Shown: positions 25,834 to 33,589, numbered from the stretch's first letter. The stretch is DNA of 35,559 bases from Candidatus Nitrotoga sp. BS (GCF_927797785.1 NZ_CAKMLL010000071.1:1-35559); one strand, 5' to 3'. Notes: a model not told the origin generated them from the sequence alone. Made by a program: numbers and translations.

Positions 25834-26837
25834 GCAGCCAGCTCCTCAACGTACTGTAGGCGTTCGCCGCCCTGTAATTGCCCATCAAAAAAATCATTTA
25901 CCGCCATTAATTGCTCTGCGCTGCTTTCCAGTTGATTCATATGATGGCGAAAATGTGCAGAACCGATCAGCCCTTTGGTGTACCAGGAGATATGTTTGCG
26001 CGCCACGCGTAAACCCGTGTGCTCACCATAGAACGCGTAAAGTTCATATACATGCTTAAGCAGCACGCGATGTACTTCGTCCACTTGCGGTGCGGGTAAA
26101 TGGGTGCCGGTCTTGATGAAATGCTCAATCTCACGAAACAACCACGGACGCCCTTGTGCTGCGCGCCCGATCATCACGGCATCCGCGCCAGTCTGCTGTA
26201 AAACATAGCGGGCTTTTTCCGGAGTGGTGATATCGCCGTTAGCGATAATAGGGATGTTGACGTTGGCTTTCACCGCAGTGATTGTGTCATATTCAGCATC
26301 GCCGGTGTAAGCGCAAGCACGAGTCCGCCCGTGAATGGCGAGCGCCTGAATACCGCTTGCCTCGGCGATTTGGGCGATACGAATTGCATTACGATTTTGC
26401 TTATCCCAGCCGGTACGTATTTTAAGCGTCACCGGCACGGCTACCGCACCGACCACTGCCTCCAATATTCGCGCTACCAGCACTTCATCCTGCAACAGTG
26501 CGGAACCGGCCATCACGTTGCAAATTTTTTTCGCCGGACAACCCATGTTTATGTCGATGATCTGTGCACCCTCATCCACATTATATTGAGCGGCCCGCGC
26601 CAACATTTTGGGGTCGGCACCGACAATCTGCACCGAGATGGGATCGACTTCGCCCTCGTGATTGGCGCGTCGCTTGGTCTTCTCGGATCCGTAGAGCAGA
26701 GAATTGGAAGACACCATCTCGCTCACCGCCATGCCTGCGCCCATACTTTTGCACAGCATGCGAAACGGACGATCGGTCACCCCCGCCATAGGGGCAACGA
26801 TAAGGTTGTTTTTGAGGAGATAGGGGCCGATGCGCAT
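25830..26837 (-). CDS. dusB: tRNA-dihydrouridine synthase B
   Basis: FMN- and NADPH-dependent reduction of uridines in the tRNA D-loop. The 335-residue length is normal. Signatures are APMAGVTDRPFRMLCKSMGA near the N-terminus, SVQIVGADP, DINMGCPAKKICN with the catalytic Cys, TLKIRTGWD, AIHGRTRACAYTG, ANGDITTPEKA and GADAVMIGRAAQGRPW. It leads dusB-fis-purH, overlapping fis by four bases, and is divergent from the FAD-hydroxylase gene across an 87-bp region that must hold both promoters. Confidence 0.96.
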   Translation of the reverse strand: MRIGPYLLKNNLIVAPMAGVTDRPFRMLCKSMGAGMAVSEMVSSNSLLYGSEKTKRRANHEGEVDPISVQIVGADPKMLARAAQYNVDEGAQIIDINMGCPAKKICNVMAGSALLQDEVLVARILEAVVGAVAVPVTLKIRTGWDKQNRNAIRIAQIAEASGIQALAIHGRTRACAYTGDAEYDTITAVKANVNIPIIANGDITTPEKARYVLQQTGADAVMIGRAAQGRPWLFREIEHFIKTGTHLPAPQVDEVHRVLLKHVYELYAFYGEHTGLRVARKHISWYTKGLIGSAHFRHHMNQLESSAEQLMAVNDFFDGQLQGGERLQYVEELAA

Positions 26838-26924
26838 GACGTTTTCCGAAAGGAGGTAGATTATAAATTAATCAAACGCCTCGTGCTATCATCACTCGTC
26901 CAGAAGTGAAAAAATATTTTAGCA

Positions 26925-28088
26925 ATGACATTCGACGTCCTGATAATAGGCGGCGGTCTGGTTGGTGCCAGTCTGGCCGCAGCGCTTAAATCCAGCGGAT
27001 TAAATATGGCTCTGGTGGAAACCCAGCCCACCGCCCCGCCAACTAATAATGAAGGCTGGGACAATCGCATTTATGCGATCAGTCCCGGCGGCGCTGCCTT
27101 TCTTACGCAGTGTGATGCCTGGCAACAACTGGATATGAAACGCGTGCAGCCGGTCGAAACCATGCACGTGTTTGGCGATGATGGCACGGAACTTGATTTC
27201 AGTGCATATCAACTGGGCGAGCCGGAGTTGGCGTTTATCCTGGAAAATCGTCAGCTACAGCAAGTGCTGTGGCAAGGGTTACAAGAGCAGGACAATCTAA
27301 CGCTTTTTCACCCAGCTCGTTGTGCCAGTCTGGTCTGGCATGATGATGCCGCGCATCTTCAGCTGGAAGACGGGCGGATGCTCAAGGCAAAGCTGGTGGT
27401 CGGCGCGGATGGGGGGAACTCCTGGGTGCGACAACAGGCCGGTATCGTGGCACCGCCCACACTTTATAATCAGCATGGCGTAGTTGCGAATTTCACCGTC
27501 GAGAACGCACACCGCTCCACGGCCTTTCAATGGTTTCAGCCGGACGGCATTCTCGCCTTACTGCCTTTGCCGCAGCAGAGGGTTTCAATGGTATGGTCGG
27601 TAAGTTCGGAAAAATCAGAAGTCTTGCTGCAACTGTCGCATGAAGAGCTATGTGCACAAGTTGCTGAAGCCTCGCACCACACCCTGGGCGAACTGCGATT
27701 GGTCACCCCGCCCGCCGCTTTCCCGTTGCGTTTGTTGAGCCTGCCACAAATCATCAAACCACGTCTGGCGCTGGTGGGCGATGCCGCGCACAACATACAC
27801 CCTCTTGCCGGGCAGGGCGTCAATCTGGGCTTCCGCGATGCACGCCAGCTAGCGCAAGTGTTGCTACAACGTGATGCACAACAAGACTGCGGTAACATAC
27901 ATCTGTTGCGTCGTTATGAGCGCGCGCGCAAGGAAGATATCCTCTCCATGCAGCTCACCACTGATGTGCTGCAAAAACTGTTCAATAATAGCAATCCGCT
28001 GCTGCGCGTCGCGCGCAACGTCGGCCTCGCGGCTACCAATCGGATTGTGCCGCTGAAAAAAATGCTCGCGCGTCACGCACTCAATTAA
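26925..28088 (+). CDS. UbiH/UbiF/COQ6-family FAD-dependent hydroxylase
   Basis: A 387-residue flavoprotein monooxygenase of ubiquinone synthesis. The ADP-binding fold is DVLIIGGGLVGASLAAAL at residues 4-21. The second motif is KLVVGADGGNSWVRQQAG. The FAD ribityl/phosphate motif is LALVGDAAHNIHPLAGQGVNLGFRDA near 286-310. Family members hydroxylate the quinone ring at C1, C5 or C6; which position is used here cannot be read from sequence, so I give no symbol. No clear Shine-Dalgarno precedes the ATG. The DsbC-like gene starts 19 bases later, so they are probably co-transcribed. Confidence 0.9.
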   Translation: MTFDVLIIGGGLVGASLAAALKSSGLNMALVETQPTAPPTNNEGWDNRIYAISPGGAAFLTQCDAWQQLDMKRVQPVETMHVFGDDGTELDFSAYQLGEPELAFILENRQLQQVLWQGLQEQDNLTLFHPARCASLVWHDDAAHLQLEDGRMLKAKLVVGADGGNSWVRQQAGIVAPPTLYNQHGVVANFTVENAHRSTAFQWFQPDGILALLPLPQQRVSMVWSVSSEKSEVLLQLSHEELCAQVAEASHHTLGELRLVTPPAAFPLRLLSLPQIIKPRLALVGDAAHNIHPLAGQGVNLGFRDARQLAQVLLQRDAQQDCGNIHLLRRYERARKEDILSMQLTTDVLQKLFNNSNPLLRVARNVGLAATNRIVPLKKMLARHALN

Positions 28089-28107
28089 CTTAATTCAGGA
28101 ATTCATC

Positions 28108-28812
28108 ATGATTAAATTGCTTCTGGTACTGCTTATCTCGTTTTCATTTTCTTATGCTCATGCTGATGATGCAGCCAAGGTCAAAGACCTTCTGCAAAAG
28201 CAATATCCACAGCTTGGCAAGATTGATAAAACCAACAATGCCAATATTCTTGGCTTGTATGAAGTGGTGGCGCAAGGCCAGCTTTTTTATACCGATGAAC
28301 AAGCACGGTATCTCATCAGCGGTAACATTATTGATCTGAAGACCATGAGCAATCTAACAGAGGAGCGCTCACGCAAATTGCTCGCGATAGACTTCAACAG
28401 CCTACCCTTCGATCTTGCAATAAAAAGAGTAAAAGGTAACGGTAAACGGAAGATGGCATATTTTAGCGATCCGAATTGCGGCTTCTGCAAAAAGCTGGAA
28501 GCCGAGTTGAAGAATGTGGACAACGTTACCCTGTATCTATTCATGCTATCCATATTCCAAGGTTCCGACAAAAAGGTAGAAGGTGTTTGGTGCAGCAAGG
28601 ATCAGGTTAAAGCGTGGGACAATTTGATGCTGAACAACGTGTCGCCACCTGTGGGAAAATGCAACGCCCCTACCGCGAAATTAATGGAACTAAGCCAAAA
28701 ATTAAACATAAATGGCACCCCGGCGCTGTTTTTTACTGATGGTGTTCTGGTTTCCGGATTCAGACCTGCTGCAGTATTGGAAAAATCCTTGAATAGCAAC
28801 TTGAGTCGCTGA
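28108..28812 (+). CDS. DsbC-like periplasmic disulfide isomerase
   Basis: A 234-residue exported thioredoxin-fold protein. The signal peptide is at residues 1-19, with cleavage expected after SYAHA. The N-terminal dimerisation domain (20-85) is followed by a linker and the thioredoxin domain, with active site CGFC at 124-127 (SDPNCGFCKKLE) and a cis-Pro loop NGTPALFF near 203. CGYC is the usual DsbC site; Phe in place of Tyr is conservative. A second Cys pair, VWCSKDQ with VGKCNAP, matches the structural disulfide of DsbC. It would reshuffle wrong disulfides, kept reduced by a DsbD not in this window. It ends next to IS debris. Confidence 0.88.
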   Translation: MIKLLLVLLISFSFSYAHADDAAKVKDLLQKQYPQLGKIDKTNNANILGLYEVVAQGQLFYTDEQARYLISGNIIDLKTMSNLTEERSRKLLAIDFNSLPFDLAIKRVKGNGKRKMAYFSDPNCGFCKKLEAELKNVDNVTLYLFMLSIFQGSDKKVEGVWCSKDQVKAWDNLMLNNVSPPVGKCNAPTAKLMELSQKLNINGTPALFFTDGVLVSGFRPAAVLEKSLNSNLSR

Positions 28813-28976
28813 TTATTCTTGCATTGTTCCCCGTTTGACTGAATGGTGATGTCTTTGTAGGTAAGGGTTGGCCGGTCAGATAGTGGCGGGAAAGACGAGC
28901 CCTCATTTTAACTACAAGAAAAACGATGGGCAGATTTAATAAATTCAATCGAGTCTGACCCTTGGCACTCATGACC
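28813..28976. other. Non-coding stretch between dsbC-like gene and IS debris
   Basis: About 160 bp without a gene. Short stretches resemble junk from IS flanks, but nothing can be assigned. Confidence 0.3.
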
Positions 28977-29037
28977 TTTTAGGCGTCGTGCACTTTCGGC
29001 GCTTGTGAAAATTGGGGGGATTTATAGAGGTGCCCTT
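28977..29037 (+). mobile_element. Solo end of an IS5-family element
   Basis: The last 46-47 bases (about 28991-29037) match the reverse complement of the left end of the IS5-family relic at 31478-31524 with a single difference, and weaker similarity reaches back to about 28977. The outer tip is at 29037 and points right, towards the Old Yellow Enzyme gene. The rest of this copy is missing. The tip abuts the IS30 fragment directly. Confidence 0.75.
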
Positions 29038-29194
29038 AACGTGCCCCCTGAACAAGTCACATTCGCCATCAACCAAATGAACCGTCGGCCCAAAAAATGC
29101 CTGGACTGGAAAACTCCGCATGAGGTATTCTTTGGACAACCCGGCACATGGGCGAAGCCAGCACTGAATGTCCAACTTCGACTGTTAATCCAAG
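29038..29194 (+). pseudogene. IS30-family transposase, C-terminal fragment and right end
   Basis: The frame encodes NVPPEQVTFAINQMNRRP, then KKCLDWKTPHEVFFGQ, the C-terminal catalytic region of IS30 transposases, and AKPALNVQLRL. Compared with the copy at 5024-5079, the TGA stop has become TTA, so the frame reads on past the element end, overlapping the start of the Old Yellow Enzyme gene. The terminal repeat lies at about 29176-29194. Everything upstream was removed where the IS5-type end now stands. Confidence 0.75.
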
Positions 29195-29245
29195 AGTTTA
29201 ATTCAAAGAAAATTAGATTGTTAAGACAATTTATACCCGTTCGGG

Positions 29246-29273
29246 TTGATGAGCCAATAGAACAGGCTATAAT
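29246..29273 (+). promoter_or_regulatory. Probable promoter of the Old Yellow Enzyme gene
   Basis: TTGATG (29246-29251), 16 bases, then a consensus TATAAT (29268-29273) stand 35 bases before the ATG, just past the IS30 right end. The fit to sigma-70 is good. Confidence 0.55.
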
Positions 29274-29308
29274 AACTTTTTTCTTAAGTATCCAACGACT
29301 ACAAACTC

Positions 29309-30646
29309 ATGGCAAACGACGACAAACTCACACCTAGTAAAGACGACCAGACTAATCCTACTATCGACAAGTCATCATCCCGTAAAGACATGCCCCTGAT
29401 TCCAATGGCCGACTGGGATATTGATGACAATCCCCCTTTGGTTCCCGATTATCCCGATGTTCCCAAGGCTCTTAACGAGAACCCAAATCTCGTTGCTGAC
29501 CCCAGAAATTATCCAAAGAAAAAACCGGTTAAGCGTGAAACCCACCCTTCTGGGTGGACAGATATGTCGCATATTTTGCCACCGGAAATACACCCCTTAT
29601 ATAAAAAAGCATGGCTCGGCGCGCTTGAGCTGAATAACCGGGTGGTTATGGCGCCGATGACCCGCAGCCGGGCTGCGCTAGGCAACGTACCGAATGCCAT
29701 GAATGCAACTTACTACTCTCAACGCTGTGGCGCCGGACTGATAATTTCAGAACCGACTCAAGTTTCTGATCAGGGGATTGGTTATCCGGGTACACCGGGC
29801 ATTTCCACTCGCGAACAGATTGATGGCTGGAAATTGGTAACTGCCCACATTCGCAGAACGGGGGGCAGGATTTTTATGAACTTGTCACATGTTGGTCGAA
29901 TTTCACATCCATCGCTGCAGCCATTCCAAAGTGTGCCAGTTGCCCCTTCTGCTATTCAGCCGGCAGGGGAAGTTTTTACGCCAAAAGGAATGGAGCCCTT
30001 CGTTGTACCTCGCGCGCTAGAAGTTGCAGAGATGTCGAGTATTGCCGAGCAATATAAGCAAGCTGCGCGGAATGCTGAAGAGGCATGGCTAGACGGCATA
30101 GAAATTGATGCCGCGAATGGATATCTGCTCGACCAATTTTTGCGAGATAGTACGAATCAACGGACAGACGAGTACGGTGGCTCAATCGAGAACCGCAGCC
30201 GCTTGCTGTTTGAAGTAATTAAGGCGGTATGCAGTGTGTATCCATCTCAAAAAGTTGGCGTCCGTCTGTCCCCAGTCAATCCATTAAACGACATTTCCGA
30301 CTCAACACCGCAAGAGACATTCGAATACGTAGTCGAACAGTTGAATCGTTTCGATCTGGCGTATATACATGTAGTTGAGGAACATCCTTCGACATTCGAT
30401 TTTCAGCGCTTACGGACCTTGTTCAGAGGCAAATACATAGCCAATGGCGGTTACGATGCAGCGCGTGCCGAGGCAGCGATTGTTGGGAAGACCGCTGACT
30501 TTGTGTCATTCGGTGCTCTCTTCATCGCCAACCCAGATTTACCATTGCGGTTACGGGAACGAAGAGATTACAACGCACCAGATATCGCAACGTTCTATGG
30601 CGGCGAAGCTGCTGGCTACATCGATTACCCGTCGCTATCATATTAG
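29309..30646 (+). CDS. Old Yellow Enzyme-family oxidoreductase with N-terminal extension and altered active site
   Basis: A 445-residue FMN-dependent ene-reductase homologue (NemA/PETN reductase branch). The barrel begins near residue 96 (HPLYKKAWLGALELNN, then RVVMAPMTRSRAALGN) and carries HVGRISHPSLQP, EYGGSIENRSRL and GVRLSP, all FMN-site signatures. Two things are odd. First, about 95 residues precede the normal start; they are Pro/Asp/Lys-rich, with no signal peptide. Second, the substrate-binding pair, normally His-x-x-His/Asn (EIHxANGY), reads EIDAANGYLLDQF: Asp267 and Asn270, with the proton-donor Tyr272 kept. The usual QLWH motif reads NLSH. It may have a different substrate or be impaired. 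The gene lies between mirrored IS fragments with its own promoter. Confidence 0.88.
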   Translation: MANDDKLTPSKDDQTNPTIDKSSSRKDMPLIPMADWDIDDNPPLVPDYPDVPKALNENPNLVADPRNYPKKKPVKRETHPSGWTDMSHILPPEIHPLYKKAWLGALELNNRVVMAPMTRSRAALGNVPNAMNATYYSQRCGAGLIISEPTQVSDQGIGYPGTPGISTREQIDGWKLVTAHIRRTGGRIFMNLSHVGRISHPSLQPFQSVPVAPSAIQPAGEVFTPKGMEPFVVPRALEVAEMSSIAEQYKQAARNAEEAWLDGIEIDAANGYLLDQFLRDSTNQRTDEYGGSIENRSRLLFEVIKAVCSVYPSQKVGVRLSPVNPLNDISDSTPQETFEYVVEQLNRFDLAYIHVVEEHPSTFDFQRLRTLFRGKYIANGGYDAARAEAAIVGKTADFVSFGALFIANPDLPLRLRERRDYNAPDIATFYGGEAAGYIDYPSLSY

Positions 30647-30657
30647 AGGCGCCGTAC

Positions 30658-30698
30658 ATGGTGAATTGTGCTTAGCAACAATAAGCACAATTCACCAT
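30658..30698 (+). terminator. Perfect 17-bp stem-loop after the Old Yellow Enzyme gene
   Basis: Arms 30658-30674 and 30682-30698 are perfectly complementary, with a 7-base loop (gcaacaa), starting 12 bases after the stop codon. No U-run follows directly, so it is either a terminator of non-standard form, an mRNA 3' protection element or a small repeat. It is by far the most stable simple hairpin in the patch. Confidence 0.5.
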
Positions 30699-30731
30699 AA
30701 AATGGAGTGGTTTTTTAATGTTGGGCTCTTG

Positions 30732-30783
30732 GCAGCCTGTCGGACTTAAATTTTCGATACGATTCTTTAAGGCCGACGGCTGC
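30732..30783. repeat. REP-like structured repeat, copy B
   Basis: Imperfect inverted arms (30732-30750 and 30766-30783) around ttttcgatacgattc form a hairpin. Its reverse complement matches the core of the repeat at 4911-4946. Two copies 26 kb apart in intergenic DNA suggest a dispersed genomic repeat family. Confidence 0.5.
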
Positions 30784-30898
30784 TAGCATTAAGCGTCCCT
30801 GATGATAGGGGAAAACTTAGGGGAGTTGTGAGTGCGTGGATGGAAACACGGATTTTAAGGCTCCAGCTCAACTTGGCAATTGACTATTCTTCAAGCAA

Positions 30899-31279
30899 AT
30901 GAATTCGATAAAGACAAAAGCAAATTTTATAAAAAAAATTGTCATTGTGGCGATAACTTTAATCGCTCTCTGCACTGCTTATCTGTGGGTTGCTTTAACC
31001 TGGAGCTATTCAACCGGTGAACGAACTGGATATGTTCAAAAGTTTTCAAAAAAAGGGTGGGTCTGTAAAACATGGGAAGGTGAATTAAGCATGATGTTTC
31101 TTCCTGGTCAAGTACCTGAGAAATTCCTATTCTCTGTAAGAGATGAAGCCGTTGCAGGCAAGCTCAATCGAAGTCTCGGTAAAAAAGTGAGTCTCGATTA
31201 CGATCAACACAAAGGACTTCCGACAAGTTGTTTTGGTGACACGGAGTTTTTTGTTTTCGATGTCAAAACTATAGAATAG
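30899..31279 (+). CDS. Small membrane-anchored protein of unknown function
   Basis: 126 residues. A single hydrophobic helix at about 14-34 (IVIVAITLIALCTAYLWVAL) is followed by a roughly 90-residue outer domain with SYSTGERTGYVQKFSKKGWVCKTWEGELSM, PGQVPEKFLFSVRDEAVAGKLN and GLPTSCFGDTEFFVFDV. I recall this as a conserved proteobacterial family, sometimes misannotated as 6-phosphogluconate dehydrogenase. Nothing in it suggests an enzyme. The two Cys could pair outside the membrane. It lies in the IS-bracketed patch, with no good Shine-Dalgarno. Confidence 0.65.
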   Translation: MNSIKTKANFIKKIVIVAITLIALCTAYLWVALTWSYSTGERTGYVQKFSKKGWVCKTWEGELSMMFLPGQVPEKFLFSVRDEAVAGKLNRSLGKKVSLDYDQHKGLPTSCFGDTEFFVFDVKTIE

Positions 31280-31374
31280 CTTCAGATTGGCACCTTGTAG
31301 GAGTGCATCATTGAAAAACAAGGAAAATTTATAAATAGTCAACGCTGAAATAAACATAACTCGTTGATGTAATG

Positions 31375-31402
31375 TTGTATTATGTTGTTTTTATGCTATA
31401 AT
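31375..31402 (+). promoter_or_regulatory. Extended -10 promoter pointing into IS debris
   Basis: TTGTAT (31375-31380), 16 bases, then tgcTATAAT with the TATAAT at 31397-31402: a full TGn extended -10. It would transcribe into the IS30 end and the IS5 relic, where no intact gene lies. It could be an ancestral promoter cut off from its gene. Confidence 0.45.
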
Positions 31403-31420
31403 TTCGTCCAGTTTTAAAGG

Positions 31421-31477
31421 CGGATTCAAGTTCGAAGTGCAACTGCCTTTGCTGAAGCAGCATAGCGCCTAGTCTTG
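31421..31477 (-). mobile_element. IS30-family right end, second type
   Basis: On the minus strand it encodes YAASAKAVALRT and a stop, an IS30 transposase tail, followed by the terminal repeat (tip near 31421, pointing left). About 20 of 22 terminal bases match the end at 5024-5048, but the inner sequence differs, so it is a related, different element. It is cut off at 31478 by the IS5-type end. Confidence 0.6.
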
Positions 31478-32127
31478 TTAAGGGCACTTCTATAAATCCC
31501 CCCAATTTTCACAAGCGCCGAAAGTTTACTACGCCTAAAATAGGCACAGCCATTCGACGACCCCCACCCCGTGCAAAACGGCCTGTTTGACCTTCAAAAC
31601 CGTTACGCCGGCCTCTGAAGCAGGCGACCCGCTGGAGCGGCTCAACGCCGTCATTGACTGGGAGATGTTTCGCTCCATTCTCTCCCGCATCGACCCCACT
31701 GAGCGCAAAAGCGCAGCCGGACGCAAGCCTACCTACCGTGTGCTCATATTCAAGATGCTCATCCTTCAACGCCTGCATGGATTGTCCGACGAGCGCCTGC
31801 AATACCCAGTCAGCGACCGCCTGTCTTTCATGCGTTTCCTCGATCTTGATCTGGCAGGCAACATACCCGATGCCCGCACCGTGTGGGCATTCCGTAAAGC
31901 ACTCAATGAGACGCTGATTCGTTTGAAGTGTTGGACTTCGACAAGATCGGTTCGCCTGTCGCGCAGGCAATGGCAAAAAGGGGGGATGACCACTCAAAAT
32001 AGCCGACATTGGCTGGGGGAAATGAACAAACCGCCGTAGATTTTGTAAGTCTCACCGGAACATCATCAAAAAAAGAAATTTGATGACGGCGGGTGAGAAT
32101 TTATGGGATTTATAGAAGTGCCCTTAA
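31478..32127 (+). mobile_element. Internally deleted IS5-family element
   Basis: Perfect 23-bp terminal inverted repeats (31478-31500 and 32105-32127) bound 650 bp. Inside is the first third of an IS5-family transposase. About two thirds of the gene is missing. A stem-loop at 32050-32098 precedes the right end. The element is non-autonomous but terminally complete. A partner end lies at 28977-29037 in the opposite orientation. Confidence 0.8.
31571..32039 (+). pseudogene. IS5-family transposase, N-terminal part, frameshifted and truncated
   Basis: It begins near GTG 31571 with VQNGLFDLQNRYAGL and then a stop. One frame over the sequence continues as EAGDPLERLNAVIDWEMFR, marking a frameshift near 31612. 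The DUF772-type N-terminal domain is otherwise clear: GRKPTYRVLIFKMLILQRL, GLSDERLQYPVSDRLSFMRF and IPDARTVWAFRKALNE. After about 31920 the family sequence stops, and the remaining codons to 32039 are not transposase-like. The DDE catalytic residues are absent. Confidence 0.8.
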
Positions 32128-32502
32128 TGTCGCGGCCTGAGATCAGTGGGTGACAAATAGTAAAGACGGGCATGTTTCCGCTTAGGGTTGAAAAGGTATC
32201 AATTTTCTCGGTTATCTTCTTTGATTGCCTGCGTTGTCTGAACAGTCCTCCTTACAACTCATGGATGCCGATGATGCGATCCAAGTTTACGCGAATGTCA
32301 CAGTTGGCCGGATTGCTAGGCCGTAGATATGAGCCATGGGTTTCGTGGGTTCACTATGCACTGTTTAATCTCGACGTCCAGACGGACGCTCTCTCGCCTT
32401 TTCGGACTTCATTTTTCCAGCTTATCTCGATCTGGGTTGAATAGATTTGGATGTATTACGCTATACTTCACAAATTAATTCTCTCCTGCATCAGATAGGG
32501 AC
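32128..32502. other. Gene-free region upstream of rlpA
   Basis: 375 bp with no gene I can support. The frame 32172-32444 has no ribosome binding site or recognisable domain. The region ends with the putative rlpA promoter. Confidence 0.35.
32437..32467 (+). promoter_or_regulatory. Possible rlpA promoter
   Basis: TTGAAT at 32437-32442 and TATACT at 32462-32467 are separated by 19 bases, slightly long for sigma-70. The -10 lies 36 bases before the ATG at 32503. Confidence 0.3.
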
Positions 32503-33480
32503 ATGTTTAATTATCGAATTATAAATAGGGGGTTGCAAGTGAATAAAGAAACAGGACTGATATTTTTTGTAGCAATCATCCTCACCGCGTGTGGCAGCGT
32601 ACCTCCACGCAAAGAAGAAATGCGCAGTTCACCCGCTCCCGTAATCGAAGCACAACCTACATCGGCTACCCCGATTGCCCAACCCAATCGTGGCGGATAT
32701 TTGGAAGGTGACAGCCCTGGTACTGATGCGCCCGCTAATTTGGATACCATCCCCAACGCAGTACCACGTGCTGAACCGTTGCACCGTTTTGCTAACAGCC
32801 CATATACCGCTTTAGGAAAGACGTACACACCTTTAACTGCGCCTGGCAAATTTACAGAGCAAGGTATTGCTTCCTGGTATGGTAAGAAATTCCATGGTAA
32901 GCGCACCGCTAGCGGTGAGATATATGATATGTATGGCATGACTGCCGCCCACCCTACATTGCCTGTACCCAGTTACGCGCGCGTAACTAACCTTAGTAAC
33001 AAAAAATCGGTAGTGGTGCGAGTAAATGACCGAGGTCCATTTCTGCGTGAGCGCATCATTGACCTATCTTATGTCGCCGCACATAAACTTGGTATTTTAA
33101 ATATGGGCAGTGCTGAAGTGTTGGTGGAAGTAGAAAACTTGGTGGCAGACAGCAATCTCCAGCCTATAGAAATAACGGATTCGGTAATTGTTACCCCCTT
33201 GAAGCCAGCAACTGCAATATCTGTTTCAAGCGAACCGGTAGCGAGTGGCAATGTGTATCTGCAATTGGGTGCTTTCCGGTCACAGCAGGGCGCAGAAAGT
33301 TTTCTTGGACGTATGAATATTGAATTTGAGGGTAGCGGTAAAAGCGTCGAGTTGTACCAGAAGGAAGATGGTATGGTGCGCGTTCATATTGGCCCCTATT
33401 CTACACAGGATGAGGCGCGCGCTATCGCAGAAAAGTTACAATCGCGTTTGGGCTTTAAACCTTTTGTGGTTCTTCATTGA
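32503..33480 (+). CDS. rlpA: Septal ring lytic transglycosylase RlpA
   Basis: Outer-membrane lipoprotein that cleaves peptidoglycan strands lacking stem peptides at division sites. The lipobox LTAC is at residues 27-30, with lipidation on Cys30. A Pro-rich linker leads to the double-psi beta-barrel domain (QGIASWYGKKFHGKRTASGE, MTAAHPTLPVPSYARVTNL, VVRVNDRGPF). The C-terminal SPOR domain (from GNVYLQLGAFRSQQGAESF to FKPFVVLH) binds denuded septal glycan. ATG 32503 is used. A GTG at 32539 with a gggg stretch upstream would give a shorter, more typical lipoprotein signal and may be the true start. It is convergent with the M48 peptidase gene. Confidence 0.93.
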   Translation: MFNYRIINRGLQVNKETGLIFFVAIILTACGSVPPRKEEMRSSPAPVIEAQPTSATPIAQPNRGGYLEGDSPGTDAPANLDTIPNAVPRAEPLHRFANSPYTALGKTYTPLTAPGKFTEQGIASWYGKKFHGKRTASGEIYDMYGMTAAHPTLPVPSYARVTNLSNKKSVVVRVNDRGPFLRERIIDLSYVAAHKLGILNMGSAEVLVEVENLVADSNLQPIEITDSVIVTPLKPATAISVSSEPVASGNVYLQLGAFRSQQGAESFLGRMNIEFEGSGKSVELYQKEDGMVRVHIGPYSTQDEARAIAEKLQSRLGFKPFVVLH

Positions 33481-33589
33481 ATAAGGGGCGAAATTTAATT
33501 ATTGAGTGCGCCGAATATTACTCAGTTAATGAATATATTGCATTTTTATTGTACAAAGTTTATTAAAGCCCGTAATTTAGTGTTGGTAT

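Noticed and set aside
26850-26858. Shine-Dalgarno-like aaggaggta on the plus strand
   Set aside because: No start codon follows at a usable distance; it lies in the dusB leader read on the other strand.
26837-26925. Frameshift or fusion between dusB and the FAD hydroxylase gene
   Set aside because: The genes are divergent with complete N-termini; the gap is an ordinary promoter region.
32172-32444. 90-codon open frame before rlpA
   Set aside because: No ribosome binding site or recognisable sequence; it looks like chance.
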